From Pezicula radicicola (Eukaryota > Ascomycota > Leotiomycetes > Helotiales > Dermateaceae): a stretch of DNA of 64,000 nucleotides. This document shows, piece by piece, positions 49,379 to 61,404 of this stretch. The position numbers were made by a program, and so were the translations under genes. Position 1 is the stretch's first letter; each line of letters starts with the position of its first letter. The notes below the pieces were generated by a model, which was given only the letters and a program-made list of their open reading frames with translations, was not told the origin of the DNA and did not search any database. The DNA lies in NCBI GenBank assembly GCA_003008705.1, contig PDUO01000023.1, forward strand, positions 349,312 to 413,311. The letters are read 5' to 3'.

Positions 49379-50276
49379 TTATTTGTTGTGTATGATGAAG
49401 TTTCGCAGACTGTCCCAGTGATCGCTCTGGACATAAATGTAGTCCATGCTACTTCTCAAGCCGGATTGAACAGTATCAGGATACCATCTGAAGAGGTACA
49501 TGACAGCACCCCAGCTGGAAGCCGCAAATATTGGCCAGGCATTATATTCTATTTTCTTCTGGAGTTCAGTCGAGCGAATTATGCCCGTCGAGGGCCGGAC
49601 GGAGAGCAAGGCAAGCGAAAGCACGACTCGTGCGAAAACTTTAACATATTTATTAGCTGATGTATATGAAAAAGATGGGGGTTGAGAATTCATACCAAAT
49701 ATGACTATTTGTTTGCTGACTGAGGAAACATGTCCTCGTTTCGAGCGACGACCAAAGACTACATACCCTCCTAACAGACCGGAGATGAGGGTATCATAAC
49801 GACCTTTTTGACAGCATATTAGCATACAAACTGCCGCGAAAACCACAGACAAAAGCATACCTTCTTTCCCAGGCGTTCCTCCAAAGTACTTCAACAACAA
49901 CATTGTCGTCTTGTATATCGTGGCATATTTTGCCAAATTTTGGGCATGCGTCCTCGTCGCCTTCAAAATCAACCAAATCTTCTCTCGTACTGTCCCCGAT
50001 CGAAATAGGAATATCATACTTTACACCCGCAGATATCAGCATATGGTCCCACCAGTCCTAAAGACCCAAACTTACACCAGCGCATGTGGAAATCGCACTT
50101 TGCAACCGTAGACCGCGCCATTGCGGGCCGCCTTCACGACTGCCAGTATGTCGGCATATTTCGGGTCTAATATGACAGTCTCAAGCGCTTTCTGTGAATG
50201 ATTCAATTAGTATGTCTCGTGTATTTGCGAGGGAGGTTGTGCTTGCCTTGATCACTTCCAACCGTTGTGTCGACAT
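49379..50276 (-). CDS. PXMP4: Peroxisomal membrane protein 4 homologue (PMP24)
   Basis: Five exons on the minus strand: 50276-50247, 50191-50076, 50018-49861, 49803-49696, 49638-49379; 223 residues. The protein aligns along its length with PXMP4 of the Tim17/22/23 superfamily: AVVKAARNGAVYGCKVRFPH, ALVMIFLFRSGTVREKIW, the LISGLLGGYVVFG glycine-rich helix, and a DHWDSLRNFIIHNK C-terminus. It is expected to be a multi-span peroxisomal membrane protein; its transport role is unknown. Intron 1 is of the GC-AG type (AAG|GCAAGC ... TTCACAG) with an ACTAAT branch. The other introns are 57 nt, and the third and fourth contain no in-frame stop, so a naive reading of the last 212 codons includes 38 intronic residues. 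The start is placed at the only ATG that joins in phase to the conserved first helix. Confidence 0.93.
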
Positions 50277-50801
50277 TGCGCCGGCTGTTCAACCTCGGCC
50301 CTTTAATCCCTCTTCCGAATACTCGAAGTTTGAAAGCCGGGCTGGAGTCAGATATGCTATGAAGGTATCGGCATGGGTTTGAAGTATATCCTCGTTCAGG
50401 TCATCGGAGGCATATACAAGTCGAATGAGGGATGTTGACTTGGTGGTGTTGGTGGTGTTGGTGGTGTTGGTGCTGTTGTTGTTGTTCTTCGGTTGCAAGG
50501 AATGACACGCAGAAGAGATACTGATGCTCCTCGGCACAAGACGAAGTGACGCGGGTCTTTTCTCTTACCCCAGATCTCATGTTGCGCTAGCGGATCTGAT
50601 CCCGCTTTGCATGTGATTCAGCCTCTCGAGTCAGCCATTGTAATAATATGTGCCTAAGTTGTGAGGCCGCATCGATTTGGCCCGATAAAGTTGAGATAAC
50701 GGCAAAAGATTTATTTTCGACCTTCTCATCTTTTTTTTGAGCTCGTCGTCGCACACAGCGTCCACCCCAATCCCTCCAATTCAATTACCACAACACCCAA
50801 C
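50277..50801. promoter_or_regulatory. Divergent promoter region PXMP4/RPF2
   Basis: 525 bp between divergent starts. It contains a 9-bp repeat (GGTGGTGTT, about four copies, 50442-50480) running into TGTTGT repeats on the PXMP4 side. On the RPF2 side, CTCATC at 50725-50730 (GATGAG on the other strand, as in the PAC core of ribosome-biogenesis promoters) is followed by a T8 tract. The PAC assignment is tentative because flanking bases do not match fully. Confidence 0.4.
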
Positions 50802-51836
50802 ATGTTGCGCCAAATGTATATCCTCACCTGTGATTTAGATGTCAATGTTTGCTAATCATAAATTAGAAAACCCCGCAATGCGCGCTCTAAAAGAGCCCTT
50901 GACAAACGCGCGCCCAAACCCATCGAGAACCCCAAAACAGCACTCTTCCTCCGTGGCACCTCCTGCTCACAAATCGTCCAAAATGCTATGACCGACCTCT
51001 ACCAACTACGTATTCCACTGGCCAAGAAATTCACCAAGAAGAATGACATCCACCCCTTCGAAGACGCTACTTCCCTTGAGTTCTTCTCCGAGAAGAATGA
51101 TGCTGGTATCCTTGTCTTTGGAAGCAGCAACAAGAAACGTCCGCATGCGATGATTTTGGTCAGGACGTTTGGCCATAAGGTGTTGGATATGTTGGAGTTG
51201 AACTTAGATCCTGAGAGCTTCCGAACATTGGCTCAGTTCAAAAACAAGAAGTGCGCAGTTGGCTTGAAACCTATGTTGGTGTTTGCCGGAACGCCATTTG
51301 AGAACCCGGTTTCCGATGAGTATACTTTAGCCAAGAGCTTCTTTATTGATTTCTTCAAGGGGGAGCCTGCGGATAAGGTTGATGTTGAGGGTCTACAGTA
51401 CATCGTTTCGATCAGCGCAAGGGATACAGTTGATGGCGAGGACGCCAAGCCTCAGATCCATCTCCGAGTTTATCTTATTAGAACGAAGAAGAGTGGGCAA
51501 AAGTTACCCAGAGTGGAAGTTGAGGAGATGGGTCCTCGAATGGATTTCAGAGTCGGCCGAGTCAAGGAGGCTGATGAGAGTGTGATGAAGGAGGCCCTCA
51601 GACGACCCAAGACCAGTGCCGAGAGACCGAAGAAGAATATCAGTACCGATATGATAGGCGATAAAATTGGAAGAATCCATCTCGGCAAGCAGGACCTTAA
51701 AGAGCTTCAGACTAGAAAGATGAAGGGGTTGAAGAGGAGTAGAGATGTGGCTGATGATGATGAGGGGAATGATGACGAGATGGACGACATTGTCAGTGAA
51801 GACGAGGAGGCTACAAAAAAGCCTAGAAGAAAGTGA
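50802..51836 (+). CDS. RPF2: Ribosome production factor 2 (Brix domain)
   Basis: Exon 1 (50802-50815, coding MLRQ plus two bases) joins exon 2 (50867-51836) across a 51-nt intron with a GCTAATC branch; 327 residues. The start MLRQIKPRNARSKRALDKR matches the family N-terminus, which is why the tiny first exon is preferred over later ATGs. The Brix domain spans about 30-230: KTALFLRGTSCS, then KKNDIHPFEDATSLEFFSEK, VGLKPMLVFAGTPFE, and GPRMDFRVGR. The GDKIGRIHLGKQDLKELQTR box and the basic/acidic tail ending KKPRRK are also typical. Rpf2 acts with Rrs1 in the nucleolus to load the 5S RNP (5S rRNA, uL18, uL5) onto pre-60S particles. Length equals that of fungal orthologues. Confidence 0.97.
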
Positions 51837-52269
51837 TGTTGCTGGTGTTGGGATTTAGTGTGCGGACTTGCATTGCTAGGGTGTTTGGCGTTTAGGCAGG
51901 TACTGCAATTCTACCAATGAAAATCGCGGTGTTCAGATCTGCGTAGTACGCAGCAAAAAGTCACTTGTCAACAGGAAGAAATATGATATAATGACAGAGA
52001 TCAGTCCTATTGCCGGCAAACTTCACCCTAATGAATCTCTTCCTGCCATTCTGTGCACAGTTCATCATCTCTAATATTCTCGCAACACTATGCAGAAAAC
52101 CACGAACTAATACCAGCCTAGCGACCACAACACCTTCATCATAAAAGACAAACGCAATGACAATAGCATCTTACAACCCAAGTTATACAATCCTAACTTC
52201 CCGAAATTTGGTTCCCTCAATGCATCAATCGTCTTCATTTCCAAGCTATCCAGACTCCAAATCACTACA
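51837..52269. other. Intergenic region downstream of RPF2
   Basis: 3' flank of RPF2, convergent with the possible minus-strand exon that ends at 52270. Nothing recognised. Confidence 0.35.
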
Positions 52270-52447
52270 TCACACCTCTTTATTGTCCTCGTCCTCGTCC
52301 TCGTCCTCATTCTCACTCTCTTCCCTCTTTGAAATAGTAATTTGCACAAGTACCATAGGAGGCTCTTTGCCCACATTTAGCTGAATGCTGAGAGAGAGCC
52401 CGAGAGGAGAACCCGGAGAGGATATTTTTAGCCTGATCCCAGAGTTG
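52270..52447 (-). CDS. Possible 3' exon of an unrecognised minus-strand gene
   Basis: After an acceptor (CTCTCACAG) the minus strand reads 58 sense codons and a stop: SGIRLKISSPGSPLG, PPMVLVQITISKREE, and an acidic tail of alternating Glu-Asp encoded by a GAGGAC repeat (52285-52308). Composition is protein-like. The upstream exon could not be fixed; the acceptor leaves one base in front of the first full codon. Confidence 0.3.
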
Positions 52448-52842
52448 CTGTGAGAGATTTTAACTTACTTATCACTCAAATCCAACCTCAAACTCAACCA
52501 CAGCTACCAGATAACTTGCGTTTTTGGCACCCTCAATTTGCTACACCATAACCATCCACCCCTCAAACCCCGTGGTTCCAAGCACAACGAGAGTTTCGTG
52601 CTCGTTTAAATTGTGGAAGAGATGTAAAGATTCTCGAGGCAGTATTTTCACTATCCCGTTTATGCTTCTGTCTCGTTGACAACAAGGTTCATATTGTCAA
52701 TGAATTAAAAGGCTTATTTTTCCATTGTGGCTCATCTTGTTCTGTCCTTCTAAGAGCTGATAGCCACAAGCAGCGACTTATGACAGACCCACACAACCCA
52801 GAAGGAAAACATGTAGCTTATAGTTGGTGTTAGGAGCCATCT

Positions 52843-53153
52843 CTAGAAGACGTACTCGCCATCTTCAATACTTCGTGATTCTTCCTGTGTGAGGTAGGAT
52901 ATGAGATTTGGTAGACGTGGTAGAGAAGAAGGTGCCAAAAATGAGATACAAATAAAGTAAACAGTAAAATCCATATCTAAATTAGGGAGTTGGTCAGGAA
53001 TCCAACTTTCAAGATAACAAGCGCAACCAGCGCAACACATCGAGCAGAATATCCTAGGTCATCGATACTCACCTTCTTTGACAAGTCGCAGGTACGGGCC
53101 TTGAGTTTATCTCCGGCTTTGTGTACAGCAGGTTGGTTTTGGGGTTTGCCGTC
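52843..53153 (-). CDS. Possible small gene, last two exons
   Basis: Minus-strand block 53153-53073 (27 codons, starts after GTGACAG, reads DGKPQNQPAVHKAGDKLKAR and on to SKK) ends at a perfect AAG|GTGAGT donor. It joins in phase 0 to 52884-52843 (EESRSIEDGEYVF, stop) after CTCACACAG. Donor, acceptor and phase agree, which is uncommon by chance, but no start exon or homologue was recognised. A small extra exon inside the 188-nt intron is possible. Confidence 0.35.
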
Positions 53154-55406
53154 CTGTCACTTTGCGTCGTTAGAACGAGGTTATTTCTGGTTTTGCTTAT
53201 GTGTCCTCGATTTCTGTAGGGACTTAAGTCGTTTATTTTCTTGTCTGTAAAGTAATCGTGGAATGTTGTAGGGATTCTGTTGATCTCTAATTGAGGAATC
53301 TATCTCTTTTTCTTTCAAGTTTAGTCCATATTTTCAATTAATCAATAAATAAGGTGAATTTTAAACCACGAACATGAAAATACCGGACTGCTGTAAAGTC
53401 CCAGACACTGGAATTCTTGGTCCACCCACTCTTTCTTTTCTTAAGGGTCTCTCATTCTCTGCATCGATCGAGGTGGTTTATTCTATAGAAGTGTAGCTAG
53501 TTCTGAAGAAAATCCCACCATGAGCTAACCTTGGCCTTGATACTTTCAGTCGTATTCAAGGCAGTGGTTTCAGCTCCATCAAAGGAGCGTATGCGGCCAT
53601 TCACAGCACAAAGCTGCTTGACATGTGTATTGTTAACCCAGCAGATTGAGATCACCTTCTCTTCTAGTCTCAGGCAGAAAGATGTCTGATCAGAGTATTC
53701 GATTCATCTTACATCATGAACAGTTATGGATTTGAAACCAATCTGTTCAATGATCTCATCTGAAGTCAAGCTCAACGGAGCTTTTACTGTAAGTTCACGC
53801 ATTTTAGATATCTCCTTTTGTAAATGCCCTTTTGGTAGCACTGGGTTGTCGTAGTTGTTTGTATTGATGAGTCTTCTATCACACAAGATGAATGTCATGA
53901 CGTTAACGGAGATCCCCAACTTTAGCGGCTAGCTCGTCATATTTAGCCTGAATATCAACAATCTTCTTGTTTGACTTCGCAAGCTCTCTGCTTGGGGTCT
54001 GTTATCTTGTTTTGGACTTTGTGCTAGTTGTGTGAATTGGTGAAGTAGGGGCTATGCCCCCAAATGTCCTGGTTCTTAATATGATGCAATGTGACTGAAT
54101 GGGGTTGTTCAACAGATGCTTTGGTATCATTGAGTGTGTGTAGAAGTTATGATCTTCTGAGTTGGAAGGGTGCTGCATCACTTTCGTGTTAGTTGGGCGT
54201 AACTTGTAGATCGGGTATTTTGGCTAGAGGTAGTATATTTCGTACCTTGGTGCTTATTTGAGTATTTGTATGTGTTTCTTCTCTTGAAAACAGAAAGAGT
54301 AATTATGCTGTGACATGTTCTAGACTTGTAGATGGTACTACTTGCTGAGGAGTTTTTCACACCTCAATATATTGCTGGGCTTGAGATTTACTCTCATTCA
54401 CATTTGGCTCATAACTTTCGGTCTTTTAATTCTAGCTAGCGGCCGAAGTGAGAGGAGTACTGCCATGATGAGAAAGAGAAGGAAGGAGGAAATATGAGTA
54501 AGTGTCTTTGAATGTATGATTTGAGGTGGTGAGATTCGGTTGTAGATCTTTACATATTTAGATTATATATGATAGATAATATGATTTTAAAAGCATAAAA
54601 GGCTTACGACAGTGATGGACTAGCTCACTGTGCAGAAGTTAGGTCATAATATACACTGCGAGGGGAGCTTACTTGAGATAACAATTCAGCTTGCTAGCAA
54701 GCAGAACCATTTTTTTTTGGGCTACAATACCATTCATCGCAAACAGCTGGAATATTTTCTCAGTGGCTTGTTCTTTTTTGGACAACAATCTGCTGTTGCT
54801 TGTAAAAACTTATCTATGAGTCTGATACCATTATTTGGTTAGCTCCTCCATATGTTCGGACAAACTTCAGCACGCAACCAATGCTTGGCTAGGTGACTTG
54901 GTCATTGCAGAGTCAGTCACTCACTCCTTCCATCAGGCAACTTTTAAGGCTAGGTAGCCGAGGAAGATTCGGTTAGTGTCATTTTCGACATCAAAATCAG
55001 ACCTCCACCAGCTCGATTCCATAGAACTTAGTAATCACAATACAACCACTATTGAGCCAAATTTTCAATACCTTGCGTTTCATTTTACAACCATTACTTT
55101 TCGTAGAAGAATCCAAAATTATGTAGTCAAAATGTTAAATACGCGAGCACGCTAATCTCCCCTATCGCAAAAGGTAGCCAATCACAGAGCGTTTTCCTCG
55201 CTAATGTGAATTGTGTAAACAGAGGTTTCTTCATGAAATTTTTGAGTGAGATTTTGTGCATTGAAATCGATATTATTAGGACTAGAATGGAGGGGTTAAT
55301 AGCGTTTGGTAAAGAAGTCGTCGGTAACGCTTCGATGTTGAAGATGAGAAGAATCTGCAGATAGTGCCGCTGAGCATCAGAAAAAGATCTTGATCACTGA
55401 ATTGGT
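53154..55406. other. No well-supported gene
   Basis: On the minus strand near 53998-53900 a helical, coiled-coil-like frame occurs (RELAKSNKKIVDIQAKYDEL) after an AACAG acceptor, a possible relic exon. Otherwise the stretch is AT-rich and stop-rich. Confidence 0.35.
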
Positions 55407-55610
55407 TTGGATAACTCAAAATAAGTCAATTACCCAAATCAAGTTAGTTGCCTAGAATAAATAAGTTACCCAGATCAAGTGAGTTACCCAGAATAAGTTA
55501 GTTGGCAGAACAAGTGAATTACCTAGATCAAGTTAGTTACCCAGGTTGAGTGAATTATTCGAGACAAGCCAGTTACCCAAAACAAGTGGGTTACTCAAAA
55601 TAGGTGACTT
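55407..55610. repeat. 18-bp minisatellite array
   Basis: About eleven head-to-tail units of 18 bp (one of 17) with consensus, on the minus strand, W-T-Y-T-GGGTAACT-N-ACTTG. Units differ mostly by transitions. There are no spacers between units, so it is a minisatellite and not an interspersed array. It ends about 120 bp before the start of the small gene at 55729, whose introns carry the same unit. Confidence 0.85.
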
Positions 55611-55728
55611 TGTAGGTATAGCTAGCTCTCTTTAAAATTTCACATCTTCATAACACAAAACATACACAAAATACACAAAATACACCAGAATCTTGCCAAA
55701 ACCACGTCAAAACCACAAATTTCTACAA

Positions 55729-56219
55729 ATGGCTCGCGTCAAGTACACCACCGCCCGCCGCCAGGCGATGATCAAAAACGGTGGTATGTTCTCAATTGCT
55801 GTTGAGACGGACGCGTTTAGTAACTGAGATTCACTAGAAATCAAGACGAGAGATGAGGAGGGCTTGAGAGCAGGAAACGTGTGGCTCCATGCAGTAAGTT
55901 GAGTAACTGACTTGTTTTGGGTAACTCAGAACTTACTAGTTTTAGCCAGTCAACAAGAACCACGAGATTGAGGGAAAGGAGGTGGAGAAGCAGGAGGGCG
56001 AGGAGAACGAGGTTAGTTGAGTTACTGACTTGATTTGGGTAACTCAGATGCTGATATTACTAGGAAATCAAGGAACTAGATGAGAAGGGAATGAAGAAGG
56101 AAGAGGAAGGAGAGGATTTCAAGGAGGAAGGGGCGGTCAAGGTGGAGGTTGAAGTCAAGATGGAGGCAGAGGTTAAGATGGAGGAGGAGGTAAAGATTAA
56201 GGTGGAGAATGAGGATTAG
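55729..56219 (+). CDS. Small charged protein; introns carry the minisatellite unit
   Basis: Four exons (55729-55783, 55838-55893, 55946-56011, 56064-56219), all phases consistent, give 110 residues. The N-terminus is basic (MARVKYTTARRQAMIKNG); the rest is almost only Glu, Lys and Val, ending in VKVEVEVKMEAEVKMEEEVK-like repeats. No domain recognised; a disordered or coiled protein. Introns 2 and 3 are both exactly 52 nt and match in 34 of their first 37 bases, including TGACTTG[TA]TTTGGGTAACTCAGA, which is the unit of the upstream array. Intron 1 is 54 nt and shows only a TAACTGAGATTCACTAG end similar to them. The splice borders are good, so the gene model is plausible even though the protein is of low complexity. 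Confidence 0.6.
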
Positions 56220-59200
56220 ATAGAGCAGCTGGCCTACCTACCATAATGAGGTCGATTTTCCCACACACTAGTATGATTCGCATCAACGCGAATTTCTCAT
56301 TTTCTACCCACCATGAACCTTTACCACAACACTATTGTATACCTCATGTCTACCACCATCATACAACAAGAAAAAGCCGAAGAAGCCCACATATTAAGGA
56401 AGACGATGATATCTGCGGTGGAGGACAGTACAGTCCAAGAAACTGCAAGTGTCTCCACCGCAGTAACAGAAACTGCCAATAAATCAGGAATAGATACGAT
56501 CGATTCTGGCATGGCACCACTCCAAGCGTATACGCAATCTCTACCTTCAGAATTCGTCCACTGATCTGGTTTGAAGCTATCTACGGCCAAGCAGATCTAG
56601 AGAGAGCCAAGGGCAGAGAGTTTGTACCGGAGCGCGTGGTTGAGGACGACACAACTACCGAGTGATGGAGGAGGAGGAGGAGGAGCGGGAGGTCGAATCA
56701 CTGCGCCATCACTTGTTACGAGGTTGGCCTCCCAAGGGACATCACCACTGAAAATGGCATCACTCGTTCAGCACAGCGCTGGATCAATATTCTTGTTCAA
56801 CGCCCCATTGTCGGCCAACATCCAGAATCTACCTACGCCAATCTCCCTACTCCTCCAAACTGATCTGGCTTGAAGCTATTTACGGTCAAGCAATGGAGGT
56901 CGACTGTGAAAGAAACACCATAATAACACAAGAAAGAGCCAAATACCTAGAGTGGCTGCGACGAAGTTCGAAGCGAGGCTAGTCAACCCTATTGGGGAAC
57001 TACACACGAAGATGTTCATAATACCACGCATTCTTTCAGAGGATGTGTGAGAATTTCATTCATGGTAATACTTTGCTTCTTGGTATTCGCGTTAGCATCA
57101 TGTTGACATCCACAACAGAGACATCAGCTATTTGACCAGCGACCTGTGAGCTTCGGCGCTGGCTATCTTTCAAGCGGCTAGCGAGTCTAGGAATGGACTT
57201 CGCGAATCCGATCTGACTGTAAGTATCACCGTCATCCATTTACCATTAGCATTTTCTTTCTAGATTGTTTAAGCTTTGCTCAATTGTTGCTGACCCATAG
57301 TTGTAGTTTTCCCTAATTTTCGATGGCAACGAGGCCGAAGATGAGGCATACAACTGGAAGAAAAAGGGGAGTCTCTGTAATGATCCCTCCGCACGTTCAC
57401 CTACGGAGCGGTATGCATCATTGCAAATCCGCAACACTTTCCCTCTCCAGCCGACTATATCTTAAGCAAGACCAGCTCCTATCTACAACTACTTAGTCTA
57501 TGGACTTTTCCTAGCGTAGGAGGGCAGATCGTCCATTATAGCTCCGAGCACCAGATCCCTGGGGATTGTTACTATACGCTGTGCGAAGGGGTATACCGAA
57601 ATATTGTTCATCAGCTACACATCCATCATCGAGAAGAGGAAAGAGCCATTGGGAGGGCTTGAAAAGATCGCCACACCTTCATGAGCGCTAGAAGTGAAAT
57701 CTGGCATTCCGGCTTTCGTCATCAGCCTAAGGAGCTTGATGATAGCCACCAAAACCACTGTGGAGAGACTGCGTTACACATCCCCTACCAGGAAGACTTC
57801 CTTCATTGATTGCCAAATCCAGTTCTACGGCAAGCAAAACAACGCCCATTTAAATCCTTGAATATCATCCTCAGAGACTTCTGTTACTTTTAAATGGCGC
57901 GGATACAGGGAAACAACGACTTGAAGACTCATTCTCTAGGGAAATATTATGGCAATAATGCATGTTGCAGAGAAGTCTGCGGGTCGAAGGCATTGAACTG
58001 AGAAATGTGGCTTCTGGTATTGATTGTAAGTGGTGGTCCGTCTGTGACTGAAGAAGAAACTTTACTAACTATAGAATCGCAGCTCGGGATTTTATGCCAC
58101 AGTCTCCTTCTAGAACCTCTACCCAATTCCCAAACAAGACCCTTACATATTACGAAATGGAACTGGAGTCCCTTTACGCGCACCGACGAGTCTTGACATT
58201 CTCTTCCTTACTCGCTCATATCTCTACGACAGTTTCATTGTGTTGGATCATTGAGGAGCTGATGGAGAATTGAGGATACAAAATGAGGGTCAAAATAGTA
58301 GCAACATTGAGCTGACTAAAAAGCATAAAATCGGCTCTATACATGAGAACTAGAGATTCAGCCATAACAGCTTTCAAAAACTGACGCGGACTGATTTTAT
58401 TCCATAATAGATCAAGTTGCAACCGATAATTGCTGCGAGATACGACAATTCAAGGGGTGTGGCTCAAGTTCAACGTCATGTTCGACGAAAGCTAATTTCA
58501 CTCAGCCGCTAACCACGTAAACATACGACTCGCACTCCGCCTCTTTTCAGAAGCTCATGGTCTTCCGATCTTCAACGTCAATTCCTTCTTTGCCAACTCC
58601 TTTGCCTAATCCTCTCCAGATCTTCTACGAATAATCACGAAGCTGGCGAATACGTCTTCTAGAGATATTTCTAATCCCTACTGGGATGGTCTGCTTTGGT
58701 CTGTTTACAGAATACCTCTTGAGGGTCCTTGGCAGCAATTTAACCACCTCCATGAGCCAACTCGTTGCACTACCTGTGCGCCAGAACCACCAGTCTTGCG
58801 CTAAGTCATAGAGAAGGGGGAAATTGAAACAAATAGAGACAAGCAAGAGCCACCATAATTATACAATAAGAAAGACTCGAGGCATTAGATCTGAAGAATA
58901 CTCTAAGTTGGTCAACACAGAAACTGGTAAGGAAATCGTTGAGCTACTCGAAGGAGCTTCTTGTCAAGGCAAAGTGTGTCTTAGGCTAGAGCTTTTAGTC
59001 TGTTTACAGAAGGAAAACTGAAAATCAACAACTCTTTCAATCCAAGGCCTCTTAAGCATCAATCAGAGCGATACTTGATAGAGAGAATAGCTAGCACGCT
59101 GGTCTGGACATCGTATCTCCTTGTCGCCGGTGACATCACTGAGCCACCAAAGCTGGAGTTATTGGAATTGCCAAACTGCTGCAAACATGAAAGGCTGTTA

Positions 59201-60613
59201 CGGAAGGCGCCATCAACATATCACCATATTACCAGTCTCCATAGAAGTAGATAGCTCTCAATATATGCATGTCCTGATACTTGAACAACGACATGGTAGC
59301 AATATCCCATTTCAATCGGGGGATCTCCCAGTTATGAGCCCAGCATGCGCAAGCCATGTGACGAGACTAGAGATAATACGCGACGCCAGCTCCTTTGGAA
59401 ATGCTTAGCAGGAGTTTCTTGTAAATATTTTGACTCCCATCTTGGATGTTGGGCGCTGCAGCCGAAAGAACAGCTACTGCTACGCCATCGGCGCTACCGT
59501 TCAAGTTTGTCTTGGGCGGGAGTTCTCGTTATCAGGAGAAGATGGCCGGACAGAGTTTTCGGGGTACGATCCAGATATGCCATTGGTCATTGGGTTGTTT
59601 CCTTGTTTGGAAGATACAAGTTAGCCAGAATATCAATTTTAAAGTGGGCAAACATGTAGACCTCTCAAACTTGCTTTCAGACATTAGTATTGCGGTAATT
59701 TCAATTCACATGCTGCTACTCAAGCAAGTAGCTTGGAAAGCACTAAAAGAATAATTGCTTGCTGTTTGCCTAAATTCAGAGAACGACGCAAATTGTGGTG
59801 ACCCAACCCAGTGGTTAACTACATTTGCTTTAGGTCCAAATAAGTTGACTTTGCTGAGGGGCCTAAAAAACAATACTTTATTGGAGAAAATAGAAAACAC
59901 ATCTACGTAAATAAGATTTCAGGAGGGTCAGCTAGCATACACATAATAAATTGAATCCTTCCGAAAGGTTTGTCGTTCACTACAAACCCCTGAGGGATAC
60001 AACCAAATAACAAGTGTTAAATATCTACCCTAATATGACAAACTTCCCAAGCATTGGGTATATTAATGTCCTCAAAGCTCCATACACGAAGATACTGATA
60101 TATAACTACCCTCATGACTTTCATCAACTGTTTTGAACACTTATAGTTACTATATTAGTGATATAAATTAACAAATAGTTCCAGCCCATTCCAATATTCT
60201 CAAAACTAATCATACCCTTTGCTGCTTCCTAACCAAACTTGAAATTTATTCACTGTGCCAAAAGGCGGGTGACATGATTACCACCTTTATGGAGTTTCTT
60301 GAAAAGGAAGGGAGACTAGCACCCTTTTCTGGTGAATCAAGTCTAAACCAGGTTACAACACCTTAGAGAACGCGCCGCTAAGCTGTTAGCGCTTTTCCCC
60401 CGTTGTTTAAATACCGGCCTCATTGCACAAGCTGCCTAGAACTCTTCGACATCTCTACGTCACTACTCTTAGCATAAGCCAACATCAAGACCTTCAGCAA
60501 ATCTCTTGCCTGCCGCAAAACTTTCAACACCACACGTAAGAACTTGCAATTACTTCATACCGCTTCTTTCTAACCACGTCTAGACATAACTGATCATTCT
60601 TTCAATTGACAAA
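56220..60613. other. Block of decayed genes
   Basis: No intact gene. A segment at 56562-56594 (CTGATCTGG...GGCCAAGCA, reading LIWFEAIYGQA) is repeated at 56861-56893 with transitions only. 57080-57218 and 57465-57860 are coding-like with stops that CGA-to-TGA and CAG-to-TAG changes would explain. 58491-58805 reads HVNIRLALRLFSEAHGLPIF and YWDGLLWSVYRIPLEGPWQQ with TAA stops. A (GGA)6 tract lies at 56667-56686. 59900-60613 looks like plain intergenic DNA and the promoter of the next gene. Confidence 0.4.
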
Positions 60614-61243
60614 ATGGAAGATTTCACTAGCCAAGGAGTTGCTGCCGCAAGCCAGGCAGAAACCTATCAATGTCCTGTACTGGGTTGCGAGCGTAATTTC
60701 ACGCAATACATTCACCTCCGGTAAGTACTTCTCGTTTCTATAACTTCAAGTACTAATTTTTTTAGTCAACACAAGGATACAGCACATGCCGACCAATGGC
60801 TCCACGAGAATGGAGATGGTACATTCTCTGTTGTCAACAAGGAGACAAACGAGGTCGAGGATGGTCCTTTCGCGGGAGTCAGAGCTGTTACTCCAAACAG
60901 AAATCAAGACAGCCCACAAACCTTTGCACCACCGTCTTCCGGCACATCTCAGAACGCACAAGGGTCTGCGCACTCTGCACAAGTTCCGCCTCCCACAGCT
61001 CCCGGAACGCAGAATTTCCTGATCGAGGGGCGAACTATCAATGTACGAATCATCTCGACAAATGCTCCAGGAGTAAATAACCCACAAAAGTGTGGACCTT
61101 GCCTCAGAGGCAAAAGGGGTGTGGACTGTACTGGTGCAATCCCTATTTGCGACCAATGTCAGGAAAGGGGCTACGATGCGGAAATCTGTGTCAGCAACAG
61201 AAAGATTGCTGACATTCGGGCTGAGCGCAAGGGAGGGCAATGA
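60614..61243 (+). CDS. C2H2 finger plus Cys6-module protein
   Basis: Exons 60614-60720 and 60766-61243 with a 45-nt intron (TACTAAT branch) give 194 residues. The N-terminus holds one C2H2 finger split by the intron: CPVLGCERNFTQYIHLRQH then DTAH (C-x4-C-x12-H-x4-H). A Pro/Ser/Gln linker follows, then the Cys6 module at about 108-185: LIEGRTINVRIISTNAPGV, CGPC, GVDC, GAIPICDQC, GYDAEIC, and an IADIRAER helix. Spacing is x2-x8-x6-x2-x9. The two zinc-binding-like modules suggest a nucleic-acid or protein-binding role; this is inference. Closely related to the gene at 62489; the Cys6 module also matches the left-hand cluster at 14434. Confidence 0.78.
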
Positions 61244-61404
61244 GGAATAAGAAATTCTAAGTTCTTTTCAATGCTCTAGTCTTGTAAATTACTTTGCCCG
61301 GAAGTGGGACTTTGAAGAGGAAGTTCATACATCTTTTTGGTGCCGCACAGGAGCGAAGGCATGTGCATCCATTAATTTACAAATTATACCCATCATTGTT
61401 CTTT

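Noticed and set aside
38699..51836. Biosynthetic or functional gene cluster
   Set aside because: Despite a putative oxygenase there is no backbone enzyme, transporter or pathway regulator. The genes belong to unrelated housekeeping processes.
55407..55610. CRISPR-like array
   Set aside because: The 18-bp units are directly adjacent without unique spacers, and the genome is eukaryotic. It is a minisatellite.
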